This document shows positions 49,864 to 58,902 of a stretch of DNA of 64,000 nucleotides, piece after piece. The stretch is from contig NZ_NOIT01000001.1 of the NCBI RefSeq assembly GCF_004136555.1, forward strand, positions 248,001-312,000. Reading direction: 5' to 3'. Every line of letters begins with the position of its first letter. Within the stretch, counting starts at the first letter, position 1. Under the pieces are notes generated by a model. That model was not told the origin of the DNA. It made no database searches and worked only from the letters and a program-made list of their open reading frames with translations. Source of the stretch: Kocuria carniphila. Its GTDB lineage: Bacteria > Actinomycetota > Actinomycetes > Actinomycetales > Micrococcaceae. The position numbers were made by a program, and so were the translations under genes.

Positions 49864-51243
49864 TTGCCCCGCCCCTTGCTGCTCAATGCCTTCGAAATGC
49901 CCGTGCCCGTCCACCAGTCCCCCGGACTGTGGCGCCACCCCGAGGACCAGTCGCGCAACTACGCGCAACTGTCCCACTGGGAGCGGGAGGCCCAGATCAT
50001 CGAGAACGCGGGCTTCCACGGCCTGTTCCTGGCCGACGTTCTGGGGCTTTACGACGTGTACGGCGGCTCCGCGGACGCCGCCCTGCGCGGCGGCGTTCAG
50101 GTCCCCCAGTTGGATCCACTGATCCTGGCACCGTTGCTGGCCAAAGCCACCAGCACCCTCAACATCGGTGTCACGGCGTCCGTCACCTACGCGGCTCCCT
50201 ATGACCTGGCCCGCCGCTTCTCCACCCTGGACGCCCTCACCGACGGGCGGATCGCGTGGAACGTAGTGACCTCCTACCAGGAGTCGGCGGCACGCAATCT
50301 GGGCCTGGGTCAGCAGCTGCCCCACGACCAGCGTTACGACCGCGCCGATGAATACATGGACGTGGTCTACTCGCTGTGGGAGGGCTCTTACGCGGACGAT
50401 GCCTATGCCGCGGACGCCGCGAGCGGCGTCGTCGTGGATCCCGAGAAGGTCAAGGGCGCGGGGCATTCCGGCGAGTACTTCGACGTCCAGGCACCCGCTC
50501 TGGTCGCACCCACCCCGCAGCGCACGCCGTTCCTGTTCCAGGCCGGTGCCTCCCCGCGCGGGCTGAAGTTCGCGGCCAAACACGCGGAGGCCGTGTTCTT
50601 CTCCGGACCCACCCCCGAGCAGGTCGCCAAGTGGACCACCGGCCTGCGCGAGGCCGCCGCCGAGTACGGCCGCGATCCCCGCTCGATCAGGGTCTTCACC
50701 AACGCCGCGGTGGTCGTGGCCAAGACCTCCGAGGCCGCCCGCGAGCGCCTCGAGTCCTACAAGCAGTACGTGGACGTCGACGCCGCGCTCGCCCTGTTCG
50801 CCGGCTGGACCGGAGTGGACCTGTCCAGCGCGGACCCGGATGCCCCGCTCGAGCATGTGGAGACGGACGCCAACCGGTCGGCCCTGGCCTCGTTCACCAA
50901 GATGGATTCCGAGGGCGCGTGGACCCCGCGCCGAGTCGCCGAGTTCGTGGCCATCGGCGGCCGCGGCCCCGTGATCGTGGGCTCCCCCGAGGAAGTCGCC
51001 GACGAACTCCAGCGCTGGGTCGACGTCGCGGACCTGGACGGCTTCAACATCAACGCGTGCGTGCGCCCGGCCGACTTCGAGAGATTCGGCCAGTTCGTCA
51101 CGCCCGTTCTGCGCGAACGTGGCGTACTGACCGCCGACGACGCCGCTTCCGCCACCTCCCGCACGGCCCGCGAGGTCTTCGGTGGGGCCGGACCCCGTTT
51201 GCGTGAGGATCACGCGGGGGCGAAGTTCCGGTTCGAGAGCTAA
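49864..51243 (+). CDS. LLM-class FMN-dependent monooxygenase (NtaA/SnaA/DszA type)
   Basis: 459-aa bacterial-luciferase-like enzyme that uses reduced FMN from a separate reductase. Family marks: HPEDQSRNYAQLSHWEREAQIIENAGFHGLFLADVL, LNIGVTASVTYAAPYDLARRFSTLDALTDGRIAWNVVTSY, YDRADEYMDVVYSLW, PFLFQAGASPRGLKFAAKHAEAVFF. The layout resembles DszA (dibenzothiophene sulfone) and NtaA (nitrilotriacetate) monooxygenases, which cut C-S or C-N bonds. Start is a TTG with AAAGGATC upstream. Cotranscription with the transporter behind a SAM-IV riboswitch points to release of sulfur from an organosulfur compound. Confidence 0.88.
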   Translation: MPRPLLLNAFEMPVPVHQSPGLWRHPEDQSRNYAQLSHWEREAQIIENAGFHGLFLADVLGLYDVYGGSADAALRGGVQVPQLDPLILAPLLAKATSTLNIGVTASVTYAAPYDLARRFSTLDALTDGRIAWNVVTSYQESAARNLGLGQQLPHDQRYDRADEYMDVVYSLWEGSYADDAYAADAASGVVVDPEKVKGAGHSGEYFDVQAPALVAPTPQRTPFLFQAGASPRGLKFAAKHAEAVFFSGPTPEQVAKWTTGLREAAAEYGRDPRSIRVFTNAAVVVAKTSEAARERLESYKQYVDVDAALALFAGWTGVDLSSADPDAPLEHVETDANRSALASFTKMDSEGAWTPRRVAEFVAIGGRGPVIVGSPEEVADELQRWVDVADLDGFNINACVRPADFERFGQFVTPVLRERGVLTADDAASATSRTAREVFGGAGPRLREDHAGAKFRFES

Positions 51244-51263
51244 GACCGCCGCGTTATCAGTAG

Positions 51264-51306
51264 AAGATCCCCCGGGCACGTGACGTGTCCGGGGGATCTT
51301 TTTGTT
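51264..51306. terminator. Bidirectional terminator between monooxygenase and NCS1 genes
   Basis: AAGATCCCCCGGGCACG/CGTGTCCGGGGGATCTT with a T-run; serves two converging genes. Confidence 0.9.
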
Positions 51307-51324
51307 TTGTATCAGCTCGCGCAA

Positions 51325-53025
51325 TCAACGTTGCGCGGGCAGCACGTACTTCCCCGTTTTGTCGGTGGCCAGCGCCAGGGACGAGATGTACTGCTTGGAT
51401 CCGTCCGGAGCCAGTTCATTGGAGAGCAGCATGTCCGGGCGCTCGAACTCCATCCCGGTCACATGACAGGTAAGTGTCACGTCCGAGGGGTTGCCGTCCG
51501 CATCAACCATGGGCAGGTCGATTCCGTCATCCTCGCGTCGCAGGTAGTACCGCCCCTGAGTCAGCACAGCCATGACGGGTGTGGCGATCATGGCGATCAG
51601 GACCGCGAAGATCGGCGAATACGGTGCCACCGCCGGACCGAAAGCGCCGAAGAACATAGCGATGGAAATACCCGCCGAGAGCGCCAACGACGTCACGCCC
51701 ACAGGGTTCCAGTTGTAGAGCATTCCTCGACGGAACTCGGGGTACTTGGGTGAAAGTTTGAGGATGTACTTGTTGACCACGATGTCCGTGGCCACCGTGA
51801 CGATCCAGGCCATGGCGCAGTTGGCGTAGAAGCCCAGGATGGTGTTGAGGAAGTCGAACATGTTCAGTTCCATCAGTGCCAGGGCAATGGCCAAGTTGAC
51901 CACCACGAAGACCATGCGACCGGGGTAGGTGCGGGTCACCCGGGTGAACGAGTTGGTCCACGCCAGTGATCCTGAGTACGCGTTGGTCACGTTGATCTTC
52001 ACCTGAGAGATAACCACCAGGATCACCGCCAGGGTCATGGCCAGCCACGCGGGCATCATCTCCCGGTAGACACCCAAGAACTGGTGGACCGGTTCATTGG
52101 CGGTGGCAGAGGCTGCCGGGTCCAATGTCGCAATCAAATACACCGTGATGAACAGACCGGTGATCTGCTTAATCGCGCCGAAGATCACCCAACCGGGACC
52201 GGCCAGAATCACGGCGCGCCACCAGGCCACACGGTTCTCATCGGTCTTGGGCGGCATGAACCTCAAATAGTCGATCTGTTCGGCGATCTGAGCGATCAGT
52301 GACAGGCACACGCCGGCGGCCAACATGACTGACGCGAAGCTCACTCCGGCACCCGCGCCTGATTCACCCTGATATGCGAAGAAACTACCCACGGAATCGG
52401 GATTGGCCAGGACCAGATATCCCACGGGGATCACCATGAGCACGAGCCACAGCGGGGTGGTCCAGACCTGCAGCGTGGCCAAGGTTTTCATCCCGTAGAT
52501 GACCAGGGGGATGATCAGAAGGGTCGACAGCGCATAACCGATGGGTTTGGGGATACCCAGCCCAAGTTCCAGGCCCTGAGCCATGATGGACCCTTCCAGG
52601 GCGAAGAAAATGAACGTGAAGGTCGCAAAGATCACGTTGGTGATCACCGACCCGTGGTACCCGAATCCCGAACCGCGGGTAATCAGGTCCAGGTCAATGT
52701 TGTACCGAGCCGCGTAGTACGCCAGGGGCAACCCGGTGACAAAGATGATGAACGCGGCAACGGTAATACCCAGCAATGCATTGGTGGTTCCGTGCGCGAT
52801 TCCGACATTGGCGCCAATGGAGAAGTCCGCCAAATAGGCGATCCCACCGAGTGCGCTCGTGGCGACCACCCCCGCGCCCCATTTCCGGTAGGAACGTGGT
52901 GCAAACCGAAGCGTGTAGTCCTCCAGACTCTCGCGAGTGGCCGCTCGCGCGTCCGCGTTGGTGCCTGGTGAGACGGTCGTTGTCGATCCTTCGTGGTCCG
53001 GACGTGTCCGAGTATCTAACGACAT
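51325..53025 (-). CDS. NCS1-family permease (purine/cytosine/allantoin type)
   Basis: 566-aa, 12-helix transporter: an N-terminal soluble tail, then FAPRSYRKWGAGVVATSALGGIAYLADFSIGANVGIAHGTTNALLG, GLPLAYYAARYNIDLDLITRGSGFGYHGSVITNVIFATFTFIFFALEGSIM, and a C-terminal region (ITRGSGFGY-type substrate loops). A cytosolic C-terminal extension of about 75 residues is present. The substrate is probably a nucleobase, hydantoin or related N-heterocycle and cannot be fixed here. Inverted repeats upstream (53169-53216) may be operators. Confidence 0.87.
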   Translation of the reverse strand: MSLDTRTRPDHEGSTTTVSPGTNADARAATRESLEDYTLRFAPRSYRKWGAGVVATSALGGIAYLADFSIGANVGIAHGTTNALLGITVAAFIIFVTGLPLAYYAARYNIDLDLITRGSGFGYHGSVITNVIFATFTFIFFALEGSIMAQGLELGLGIPKPIGYALSTLLIIPLVIYGMKTLATLQVWTTPLWLVLMVIPVGYLVLANPDSVGSFFAYQGESGAGAGVSFASVMLAAGVCLSLIAQIAEQIDYLRFMPPKTDENRVAWWRAVILAGPGWVIFGAIKQITGLFITVYLIATLDPAASATANEPVHQFLGVYREMMPAWLAMTLAVILVVISQVKINVTNAYSGSLAWTNSFTRVTRTYPGRMVFVVVNLAIALALMELNMFDFLNTILGFYANCAMAWIVTVATDIVVNKYILKLSPKYPEFRRGMLYNWNPVGVTSLALSAGISIAMFFGAFGPAVAPYSPIFAVLIAMIATPVMAVLTQGRYYLRREDDGIDLPMVDADGNPSDVTLTCHVTGMEFERPDMLLSNELAPDGSKQYISSLALATDKTGKYVLPAQR

Positions 53026-53168
53026 GTATTCGATCTTTCTTCTGGGCAGCTCCGAGAGCTGAAAGACGCGTGATGATCCGGTGGAAGGCTCTGTGTATGA
53101 CCAGCTACGAATCCATGGGAGGCCGGTTCGTGTTGTGCATCCAACCGGCGACCCCAGAAGAACTATGG

Positions 53169-53216
53169 CCCCGAATTATTTCGGGAATGTTTTCGATCGA
53201 CGACACTTCTGTGTCG
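53169..53216. promoter_or_regulatory. Two inverted repeats upstream of the NCS1 gene
   Basis: CCCGAATTATTTCGGG (53170-53185; perfect six-base arms) and CGACACTTCTGTGTCG (53201-53216; perfect six-base arms) lie about 145-190 bases upstream of the NCS1 ATG in the long gene-free leader 53026-53245. They may be operators or RNA hairpins. Confidence 0.35.
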
Positions 53217-53245
53217 GGGAAAGCCATTCGTGTAACGATTGAAAG

Positions 53246-53281
53246 AAGGGTCGCCGCCGATTCATCGGCAGCGACCCTTCG
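53246..53281 (-). terminator. Terminator of the efe operon
   Basis: GAAGGGTCGC/GCGACCCTTC with an inner GCCGA/TCGGC stem, then TTTC on the minus strand; 41 bases past the efeB stop. Confidence 0.75.
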
Positions 53282-53322
53282 ACAGTCACCTCACACTCGC
53301 GAGAGCATCACACGGCTTGAGC

Positions 53323-54681
53323 TCACCCCTCAAACAACTGCTGCCCCACGTACGCCCCGGGCTCGTTGGGTATCCCGGGCGGCACGGCGAACAGCCCGGA
53401 ACCGGTGTGGCGCAGGTACTCGCTCAGGGCGTCTTGACGGGCCAGTTTGTTCTGGATCGGGACGTAGCCGGTGCGGGGGTCGTTGACCATCGCGATGAAG
53501 AACAGCCCCGCATCCATATTCCCCAACCGGTCCGTGCCGTCCGCGTAGTTGTAGCCGCGGCGCAGCATCTGCACACCGTTGTTGGTTTCCGGGTGGGCCA
53601 AGCGCACGTGGGAATCCTTGGGGATGATCGGTTGATTTCCCGCACCCTGCATGCCGAAGTCCGGCGCGGTGAACTCCTCGCCGCCGGACAGCGGTGCGCC
53701 CGTGCCCTTGGTGCGGCCGATGATGTTCTCCTGGCCCATCAGTGATTCGCGGTCCCAGGTTTCCATGATCATGCGGATGCGCCGGGCCACTAGGTAGGTG
53801 CCGCCGTCCATCCAGGTGCCGTCGCGGACCCATAGGTGATCGTTGAGCAGCTCCGGGTCCTCGGCCTTCAGGTTGGCCGTGCCGTCCTTGAATCCGAACA
53901 GATTGCGCGGGGTGTTCTGACTCTTGGAGGTGGACGAGGTCCGTCCGAAACCCAGTTGCATCCACCGCGTGGACACGATCCCGAAGCCCATGCGCACCAG
54001 ATTATGCACGGCGTGGACGGCCACCTGCGGATCGTCGGCGCACGCCTGAATGCACAGGTCTCCCCCGGTTCGCGCGGGGTCCAGAGTGTCTCCCGGGAAG
54101 TGTGGGAGCTCGATGAGCGCCTCGGGCATCCGCTCGCGCAAGCCGAAACGGTCCTTGCCGTCCTTGTCCTCGAACAGGGAGCGCCCGAACCCGATGGTGA
54201 CGGTCAGGTGTCCCGCGGACAGGTCGTGGGCCTCGCCCGTGTCCTGCGGCGGCGCGTACTGGGAGCCGCCGTCGAAACCGGTATCGGTGACGTCCAAACC
54301 CTGGGTGATGCGCGCGCACGCCGCAGTCCACCGGGTCAGCAGCTCCACGAGTTCGGCCCGGTCCTCCGTCAGCACGGTGAGCGCGGCAAAGCACAACCGG
54401 TCCTGAGCGGGGGTCACGATCCCGGCCTGGTGCTCGCCGAAATAGTCGACGACGTCGCTGTGCGCCTCCCCGTTCACGGCATCCTGGATCGCGGCGGCCG
54501 CGGGTCGACCGAACCAGCCGAGGCCCGCACCCACGGCCACGGCGCCGGCTCCGGTGCCGAACAGTGCTCGGCGGCTGACGCCTTTCTTCGCGCCCTTCTG
54601 GTCGGGCCGGCCGGACGGGTCGGTGTGGTTCCCCGTACCAGGTTCGGTTGCGGGGTCGCGCTCTTCTGGGCGGTGGTTCAT
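53323..54681 (-). CDS. efeB: Tat-exported Dyp-type peroxidase EfeB
   Basis: 452-aa haem peroxidase of the EfeUOB iron system. The Tat signal is VSRRALFGTGAGAVAVGAGL (after a 35-residue hydrophilic N-terminus). The mature enzyme has the Dyp motif GFKDGTANL (catalytic Asp), LCIQACADDPQVAVHAVHNLVRM and the C-terminal FFIAMVNDPRTGYVPIQNKLAR. It is thought to oxidise Fe(II) or extract haem iron for EfeO/EfeU. It starts 3 bases after efeO; the last gene of the operon. Confidence 0.95.
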   Translation of the reverse strand: MNHRPEERDPATEPGTGNHTDPSGRPDQKGAKKGVSRRALFGTGAGAVAVGAGLGWFGRPAAAAIQDAVNGEAHSDVVDYFGEHQAGIVTPAQDRLCFAALTVLTEDRAELVELLTRWTAACARITQGLDVTDTGFDGGSQYAPPQDTGEAHDLSAGHLTVTIGFGRSLFEDKDGKDRFGLRERMPEALIELPHFPGDTLDPARTGGDLCIQACADDPQVAVHAVHNLVRMGFGIVSTRWMQLGFGRTSSTSKSQNTPRNLFGFKDGTANLKAEDPELLNDHLWVRDGTWMDGGTYLVARRIRMIMETWDRESLMGQENIIGRTKGTGAPLSGGEEFTAPDFGMQGAGNQPIIPKDSHVRLAHPETNNGVQMLRRGYNYADGTDRLGNMDAGLFFIAMVNDPRTGYVPIQNKLARQDALSEYLRHTGSGLFAVPPGIPNEPGAYVGQQLFEG

Positions 54682-54684
54682 GGG

Positions 54685-55845
54685 TTATTCGACGACCTTT
54701 TCCGTCACCATGGACAGCGGTTCGGACAGCGCGTTCACGGCGTCCGAGAGTTCCTTGACCTGCTCCTGACTCAGTTCGTCGTAGTAGACGAACCCGTCGC
54801 CCTTCTTGTGCTGATCCAGCAACTTCTGCAGATCGGTGAAACGAGTCTCCAGTGTGCTGTTCAGCTCGGCATCACGCTTTTCGAGCAGCGGGGACAGGTT
54901 TTCGTACGCGATGCGTGCACCGTCCACGTTGGACTGGAAGTCCCACAGGTCCGTGTGGGACCAGATTTCCTCTTCACCGGTGACCTTGCCCGTGGCCACC
55001 TCGTCGAGTAGTTCCTTGGCACCGTTGGAGAGCTGGTCCGCGGTGAAGGTCATGTCGCGGGTGCGGTCGTAGAGTACTCGGGTGTCGGCCACCAGCTGAT
55101 CTGCGTACTTCTGGCCATCGGCCGGGCTCATGGCCTCGTAGCCGTCCTGGGGCGGCCACAGGTCCTTCTCGATCCGGTGCCAGCCGGCCCATTCCTGACC
55201 TTCTTCCAGGTCCGCTTCGCGCAGATCGAGCTTGGGGTCCAAGTCGCCGAAGGATTCGGCCACCGGTTCCACGCGCTCCCGGTGCATGCGCACGGGTGCG
55301 TACATCTCCCGCGCCTTCTGATCGTCCCCGGACGTGTACGCCTTGGCAAACTCCTCGGTGCCCGTCATCAGCTGCTCGGTCTGATCCTTGACATAGGCCG
55401 CGTACTGCGTGGTGGCCTGATCTTTGAGCTGCGAATCCTCGGCGTTGACCTCGGCACCGCCCTCGCCTTCGGTCACGGTGAATTCGTTGCGGATACCGTC
55501 ACCGACCATGCCCGGCTTGCACGCCGTGAAGTACTTGCCCTGAGGAGCGGACACGGTCAGCGTGCGATTGAGCCCGGGTGCGATGTTCTCCACCTCGCCC
55601 ACGATGCGCAGACCGTCGTCACCGAGCAGGTAGAACTCGGTGACCTTGGAGCCGTCGTTGGTCACGTCGAAACGCAGGGTTCCCGCGGGTGCTTCTCCCA
55701 CGCCGACGTCGCACTGGTCGTCGGTGCTCGACACGGCAATCGCGCCGTTCTCGCCACCCTGATCGTTGGGTTGGCACGCGGCCAGCGTGAACAACAGACC
55801 CACGGCGGTCACGGCGGCGGGAAGGCGGGTGGAGACAGAGCGCAT
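54685..55845 (-). CDS. efeO: Iron-uptake lipoprotein EfeO
   Basis: 386-aa extracytoplasmic protein. A lipobox LLFTLAACQ places the acylated Cys at 24. The N-terminal cupredoxin-like domain (about 35-130) is followed by the M75/imelysin-type helical domain with VRMHRERVEPVAESFGDLD and WAGWHRIEKDLW, which carries the HxxE-type metal site. It binds iron and hands it to EfeU. A 65-base gap separates it from efeU. Confidence 0.95.
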   Translation of the reverse strand: MRSVSTRLPAAVTAVGLLFTLAACQPNDQGGENGAIAVSSTDDQCDVGVGEAPAGTLRFDVTNDGSKVTEFYLLGDDGLRIVGEVENIAPGLNRTLTVSAPQGKYFTACKPGMVGDGIRNEFTVTEGEGGAEVNAEDSQLKDQATTQYAAYVKDQTEQLMTGTEEFAKAYTSGDDQKAREMYAPVRMHRERVEPVAESFGDLDPKLDLREADLEEGQEWAGWHRIEKDLWPPQDGYEAMSPADGQKYADQLVADTRVLYDRTRDMTFTADQLSNGAKELLDEVATGKVTGEEEIWSHTDLWDFQSNVDGARIAYENLSPLLEKRDAELNSTLETRFTDLQKLLDQHKKGDGFVYYDELSQEQVKELSDAVNALSEPLSMVTEKVVE

Positions 55846-55910
55846 GGATGGTCCTTAGAAATTCGGTGCCCCGGTGTCGGGTGCATCAGGCAAGTACAAG
55901 AAATGAGGTT

Positions 55911-56786
55911 TCAGGCGGAGGCCGAGAAACTCGCGACCGGAGCGGAAGAGGCCGCCGGCGGCGTCGTCGGCTTTCTCTTGGCCGAGCGGGAGCGGGCGAT
56001 GAACAGCGGCATGACCGTGAGCACGTAGGCCCACCACACGCCGAACTCGAGCCATGTGGTGGCCGGTGAGAAGTTGAAGACGCCCTTGAGGAGCACGCCG
56101 TACCAGCTGGTGGGCGGGATCTGTTCGGACACGTCGAAGGCTAGGGAGTTCAGGCCGGGTAGCACGCCCGCTTCTTGCAGGTCATGGAACCCGTAGGCCA
56201 GAACACCTGCCGCGATGATGACCAGGAATCCACCGGTCCAGCGGAAGAACGTGGAGAGGTTGAGCTTGAGCAGGCCGCGCGTGATGAGCCAGGCCAGGGC
56301 GATGGCCACCAGGATGCCACCGAGTGCCGCGAGCGTCGGGGCGAAGATCCCGCCGCCGGCGTTTGCCCGCGTGGCGGCCCACAGGAACAGGGCGGTTTCC
56401 AGGCCCTCGCGGCCCACGGCGAAGGCGCCCAGCAGGATCAGCCCCACTGCGGAGCCTTTCAGGGCGACGTCTGCCCGGGATTCGAGCTCTCGTTTCAGGC
56501 CTCGGGAGGCGCTGGCCATCCAGAAGATCATCCAGGTCACGAATCCCACGGCCAGGATGGACAGGGTTCCGCCAATGATTTCCTGGGCTTCGAACGTGAG
56601 GGTGGAGGGTCCGAACGTCAGGAGTGCGCCGAAGGCCAGTGAAATGGCGATGGCCACGGCAATGCCGATCCACAATCGACGAACGGCGTAGCGCTGGCCG
56701 GTGCGCTTGAGGTATCCGATGAGGATCGCGACGATCAGCGCGGCTTCGAGGCCTTCGCGCAGACCGATCAGAAATGTCTGGAACAT
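55911..56786 (-). CDS. efeU: Iron permease EfeU (FTR1 family)
   Basis: 291-aa membrane permease with seven helices and the two REGLE iron-binding motifs (residues 10-14, LREGLEAAL; and about 128-133, VGREGLETALFL). A full-length reading frame argues against the frameshifted EfeU seen in some strains of other species. The ATG at 56786 has GGAAG upstream; the GTG at 56801 is a less likely alternative. A DtxR/IdeR-type box overlaps the promoter region. Confidence 0.95.
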   Translation of the reverse strand: MFQTFLIGLREGLEAALIVAILIGYLKRTGQRYAVRRLWIGIAVAIAISLAFGALLTFGPSTLTFEAQEIIGGTLSILAVGFVTWMIFWMASASRGLKRELESRADVALKGSAVGLILLGAFAVGREGLETALFLWAATRANAGGGIFAPTLAALGGILVAIALAWLITRGLLKLNLSTFFRWTGGFLVIIAAGVLAYGFHDLQEAGVLPGLNSLAFDVSEQIPPTSWYGVLLKGVFNFSPATTWLEFGVWWAYVLTVMPLFIARSRSAKRKPTTPPAASSAPVASFSASA

Positions 56787-56809
56787 CCGACTGTCTTCCA
56801 CTTATGAGG

Positions 56810-56828
56810 TTAGGTGAGCCTAACCTGA
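56810..56828. promoter_or_regulatory. DtxR/IdeR iron box
   Basis: TTAGGTGAGCCTAACCTGA matches the 19-bp iron-box consensus TTAGGTTAGGCTAACCTAA at 16 positions. It is centred about 33 bases upstream of the efeU ATG, consistent with iron repression of efeUOB. Confidence 0.88.
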
Positions 56829-56974
56829 ACAAGGTGAAATTAGCACAGTGCCTGTCGGTAAAGAAGATGTGCGAGCGAGATTCTTTCAGGGCCACTCAGT
56901 GCGTCGTTATGTGACGCGAACAACGCGCTTCAGCGAGCGTCCGGCAACCCGATCGATGCCCGGAATGCTGATAG

Positions 56975-57754
56975 TCACATGGTCAATCCGCCGCTCACGG
57001 ACAGTGCCTGTCCGGTGATGTAGGCCGAGCCTTCGCTGAGCAGGAAGGCCACGGTCGCGGCAATCTCCTCGGGCTGGCCGAGCCGGCGGGCCGGAATGCC
57101 CTTGGCCATGCCGGAAAACACCTTGCCGGTCATCCCCTCGGATTCTGCGGCCTGGCGATACATCTCGGTGTCGGTGGGCCCCGGGCACACGGCATTCACG
57201 GTCAGCGGCACGGCCGCGTTCTCGCGAGCCACGGATTTGACCATACCCAGCACTCCGGAGCGCGCCGCCGACGATGCCGCGTCACCCATGGAGCCCGCTT
57301 TGGCACTGTCCGAGGCGACGACCACGATGCCCGCGCGCCGACCCTTGTTCCCGGCGTTGCGAAGGAACGGTAAGGAGTGGCGGACCAGGGACATCACGCC
57401 GATGAGCTCGGTTTCAATGATCTCCCGGGCCCAGCCGGCCTGGGTTTCGTGCAGGGGCGCAAGTTCGTGACGGTGACCCGCCGTGACCACCAGGGCGTCC
57501 AGCCCGCCGAGGATTTCCGCGGCGCGGCTGACGCCCCACTCCACGGCGCCGTCGTCGGTGATGTCCACGGTGAGGTGACCCAACACAATGCCGAGTTCGT
57601 CCTTGGGGTCATCGAAAGGCCCATCCATGCGGACGTTCCTGCCCGCGACGACCACACGCGCGTCCTCGGTGACCAGATGCTCCACCGTGGCGGTACCGAT
57701 GCCACCGGCCCCGACCACCAGAATCTTCTGACCCACGTGCTGACCCAAGCTCAT
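56975..57754 (-). CDS. SDR-fold protein with altered catalytic residues
   Basis: 259-aa Rossmann protein with a classical-SDR shape: ILVVGAGGIGTATVEHL, VTAGHRHELAP (in place of NNAG), GIVVVASDSAKAGSM (catalytic-Ser strand), VNAVCPGPTDTEMYRQ and the C-terminal YITGQALSVSGGLTM. The usual YxxxK is replaced: by alignment Ser161 and Arg165 take the Tyr and Lys places (DAASSAARSGVLGMVKS). Either it uses other residues or it is not an oxidoreductase. It is transcribed away from efeU's promoter region on the same strand and has no evident operon partner. Confidence 0.8.
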   Translation of the reverse strand: MSLGQHVGQKILVVGAGGIGTATVEHLVTEDARVVVAGRNVRMDGPFDDPKDELGIVLGHLTVDITDDGAVEWGVSRAAEILGGLDALVVTAGHRHELAPLHETQAGWAREIIETELIGVMSLVRHSLPFLRNAGNKGRRAGIVVVASDSAKAGSMGDAASSAARSGVLGMVKSVARENAAVPLTVNAVCPGPTDTEMYRQAAESEGMTGKVFSGMAKGIPARRLGQPEEIAATVAFLLSEGSAYITGQALSVSGGLTM

Positions 57755-57820
57755 GTGCGTGCTCCGTTCAGTGTTGTAATACGGTGCTGCCGACTTTAAC
57801 CCCGATCCTAGTTAGACCGA

Positions 57821-58789
57821 TTATGCAGAACCATGAGCAAGCCCACTATGCTTGAATCTGGGCACCAGTCGAACCATGGCCACCATGATCAGCAGTTCCA
57901 CCAGGGTCTGAGTGACCACGACCAACGGCGCAAGATCCATGGCGGCGGGAAGCGCAATAGCCAAGGGCAGGATCACCAGGGAATTGCGCGTGACACCGGA
58001 GAAAACGAGCGCGCGTCTCGCGGCGACGTCGTACCCGCCGCGTCGCCCCACCCACTGGCCCAGACCGAACATGATGAGCGCGAACGCGACGAACAACGGG
58101 ATCACCACCAGCAGGGCTGCTAGCTGCGCGCCGACCCCGGCAATTTGGGAAGCGACCACCACGGCGAGAGTGAGCATCATGAGCGGCACCATCGCGGCCA
58201 TGGAACCGGCCTCCAGAATGCGCACGACGCGAGTGCGTGCTGCCAGTTCAGTCAGAATTGCGGCTGCGAGCGGCAGCACGATCAGCAGAACGAAGGCCTC
58301 AACGAACGGTTCGATCTCCACGACCGAGACCACATCCGTACCAGCCATCAACCACAAGTAGACCGGCAGGAGCAGCATCTGCACGAGCATGAGAACGGGC
58401 GAGGCTGCAAGGAGACGGTCGTGGGCGCCACCGGCCAGGCCCGTGAAGACCATGACGTAGTCCACGCACGGGCACAGCAGCACCAGGAGAACTCCGGCGA
58501 GCAAGGCCTGATCATGGGCGACAAAACGCGACAGCCCGAACACCACCACCGGCGCCAGCACGAAGTTGAGCAGGAGGGTAGACCGAAGGAATGTCCAGTC
58601 CCGCAATACGGCACCCAGCCGGGTGAACGGGATACCCAGGAAGGTCGCATACAGCAGCAGCGCGAGGACGGGGTTGATCAGGGTCTCCGCCGGAGCGGCG
58701 ATTCCAGGCACTGTGAGGCCAACGATCACCGCAACACCGATGGACGCCACATACAGCGCAACTTGATGCCGCTCGAACCACTGAATCAC
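57821..58789 (-). CDS. BASS/ACR3-type transporter
   Basis: 322-aa, ten-helix permease. VLLCPCVDYVMVFTGLAGG resembles the conserved Cys-containing helix of ACR3 arsenite efflux proteins, and TRNSLVILPLAIALPA the second inverted-repeat crossover. The length (322) is a little below typical ACR3 (about 350). No arsR or arsC is adjacent, so arsenite export is uncertain and other anions remain possible. The start is a GTG at 58789. Confidence 0.75.
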   Translation of the reverse strand: MIQWFERHQVALYVASIGVAVIVGLTVPGIAAPAETLINPVLALLLYATFLGIPFTRLGAVLRDWTFLRSTLLLNFVLAPVVVFGLSRFVAHDQALLAGVLLVLLCPCVDYVMVFTGLAGGAHDRLLAASPVLMLVQMLLLPVYLWLMAGTDVVSVVEIEPFVEAFVLLIVLPLAAAILTELAARTRVVRILEAGSMAAMVPLMMLTLAVVVASQIAGVGAQLAALLVVIPLFVAFALIMFGLGQWVGRRGGYDVAARRALVFSGVTRNSLVILPLAIALPAAMDLAPLVVVTQTLVELLIMVAMVRLVPRFKHSGLAHGSA

Positions 58790-58852
58790 TCGATCCAGGC
58801 TAGTTCACTCGTTCAGACGCCGCCGACTTGGATCAGCCCCGGATATGCAAGA

Positions 58853-58880
58853 AGCTCCCCGCCCGTTCGGACGAGGAGCT
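58853..58880 (-). terminator. Hairpin after the YceI gene
   Basis: AGCTCCTCGTCC/GGGCGGGGAGCT (one mismatch) with a GAAC loop, then TCTTGC on the minus strand. Confidence 0.6.
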
Positions 58881-58902
58881 CCCAGCGAGAAGTCTTGCGG
58901 AA

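Noticed and set aside
48868-51324. Minus-strand open frame of 818 codons opposite the MHS and monooxygenase genes
   Set aside because: Low-complexity Gly/His-rich translation spanning two real genes and a terminator; antisense artefact.
57821-58789. Firm call as arsenite exporter Acr3
   Set aside because: The Cys-containing helix fits, but there are no ars partners and the protein is short, so only the BASS/ACR3 family is claimed.
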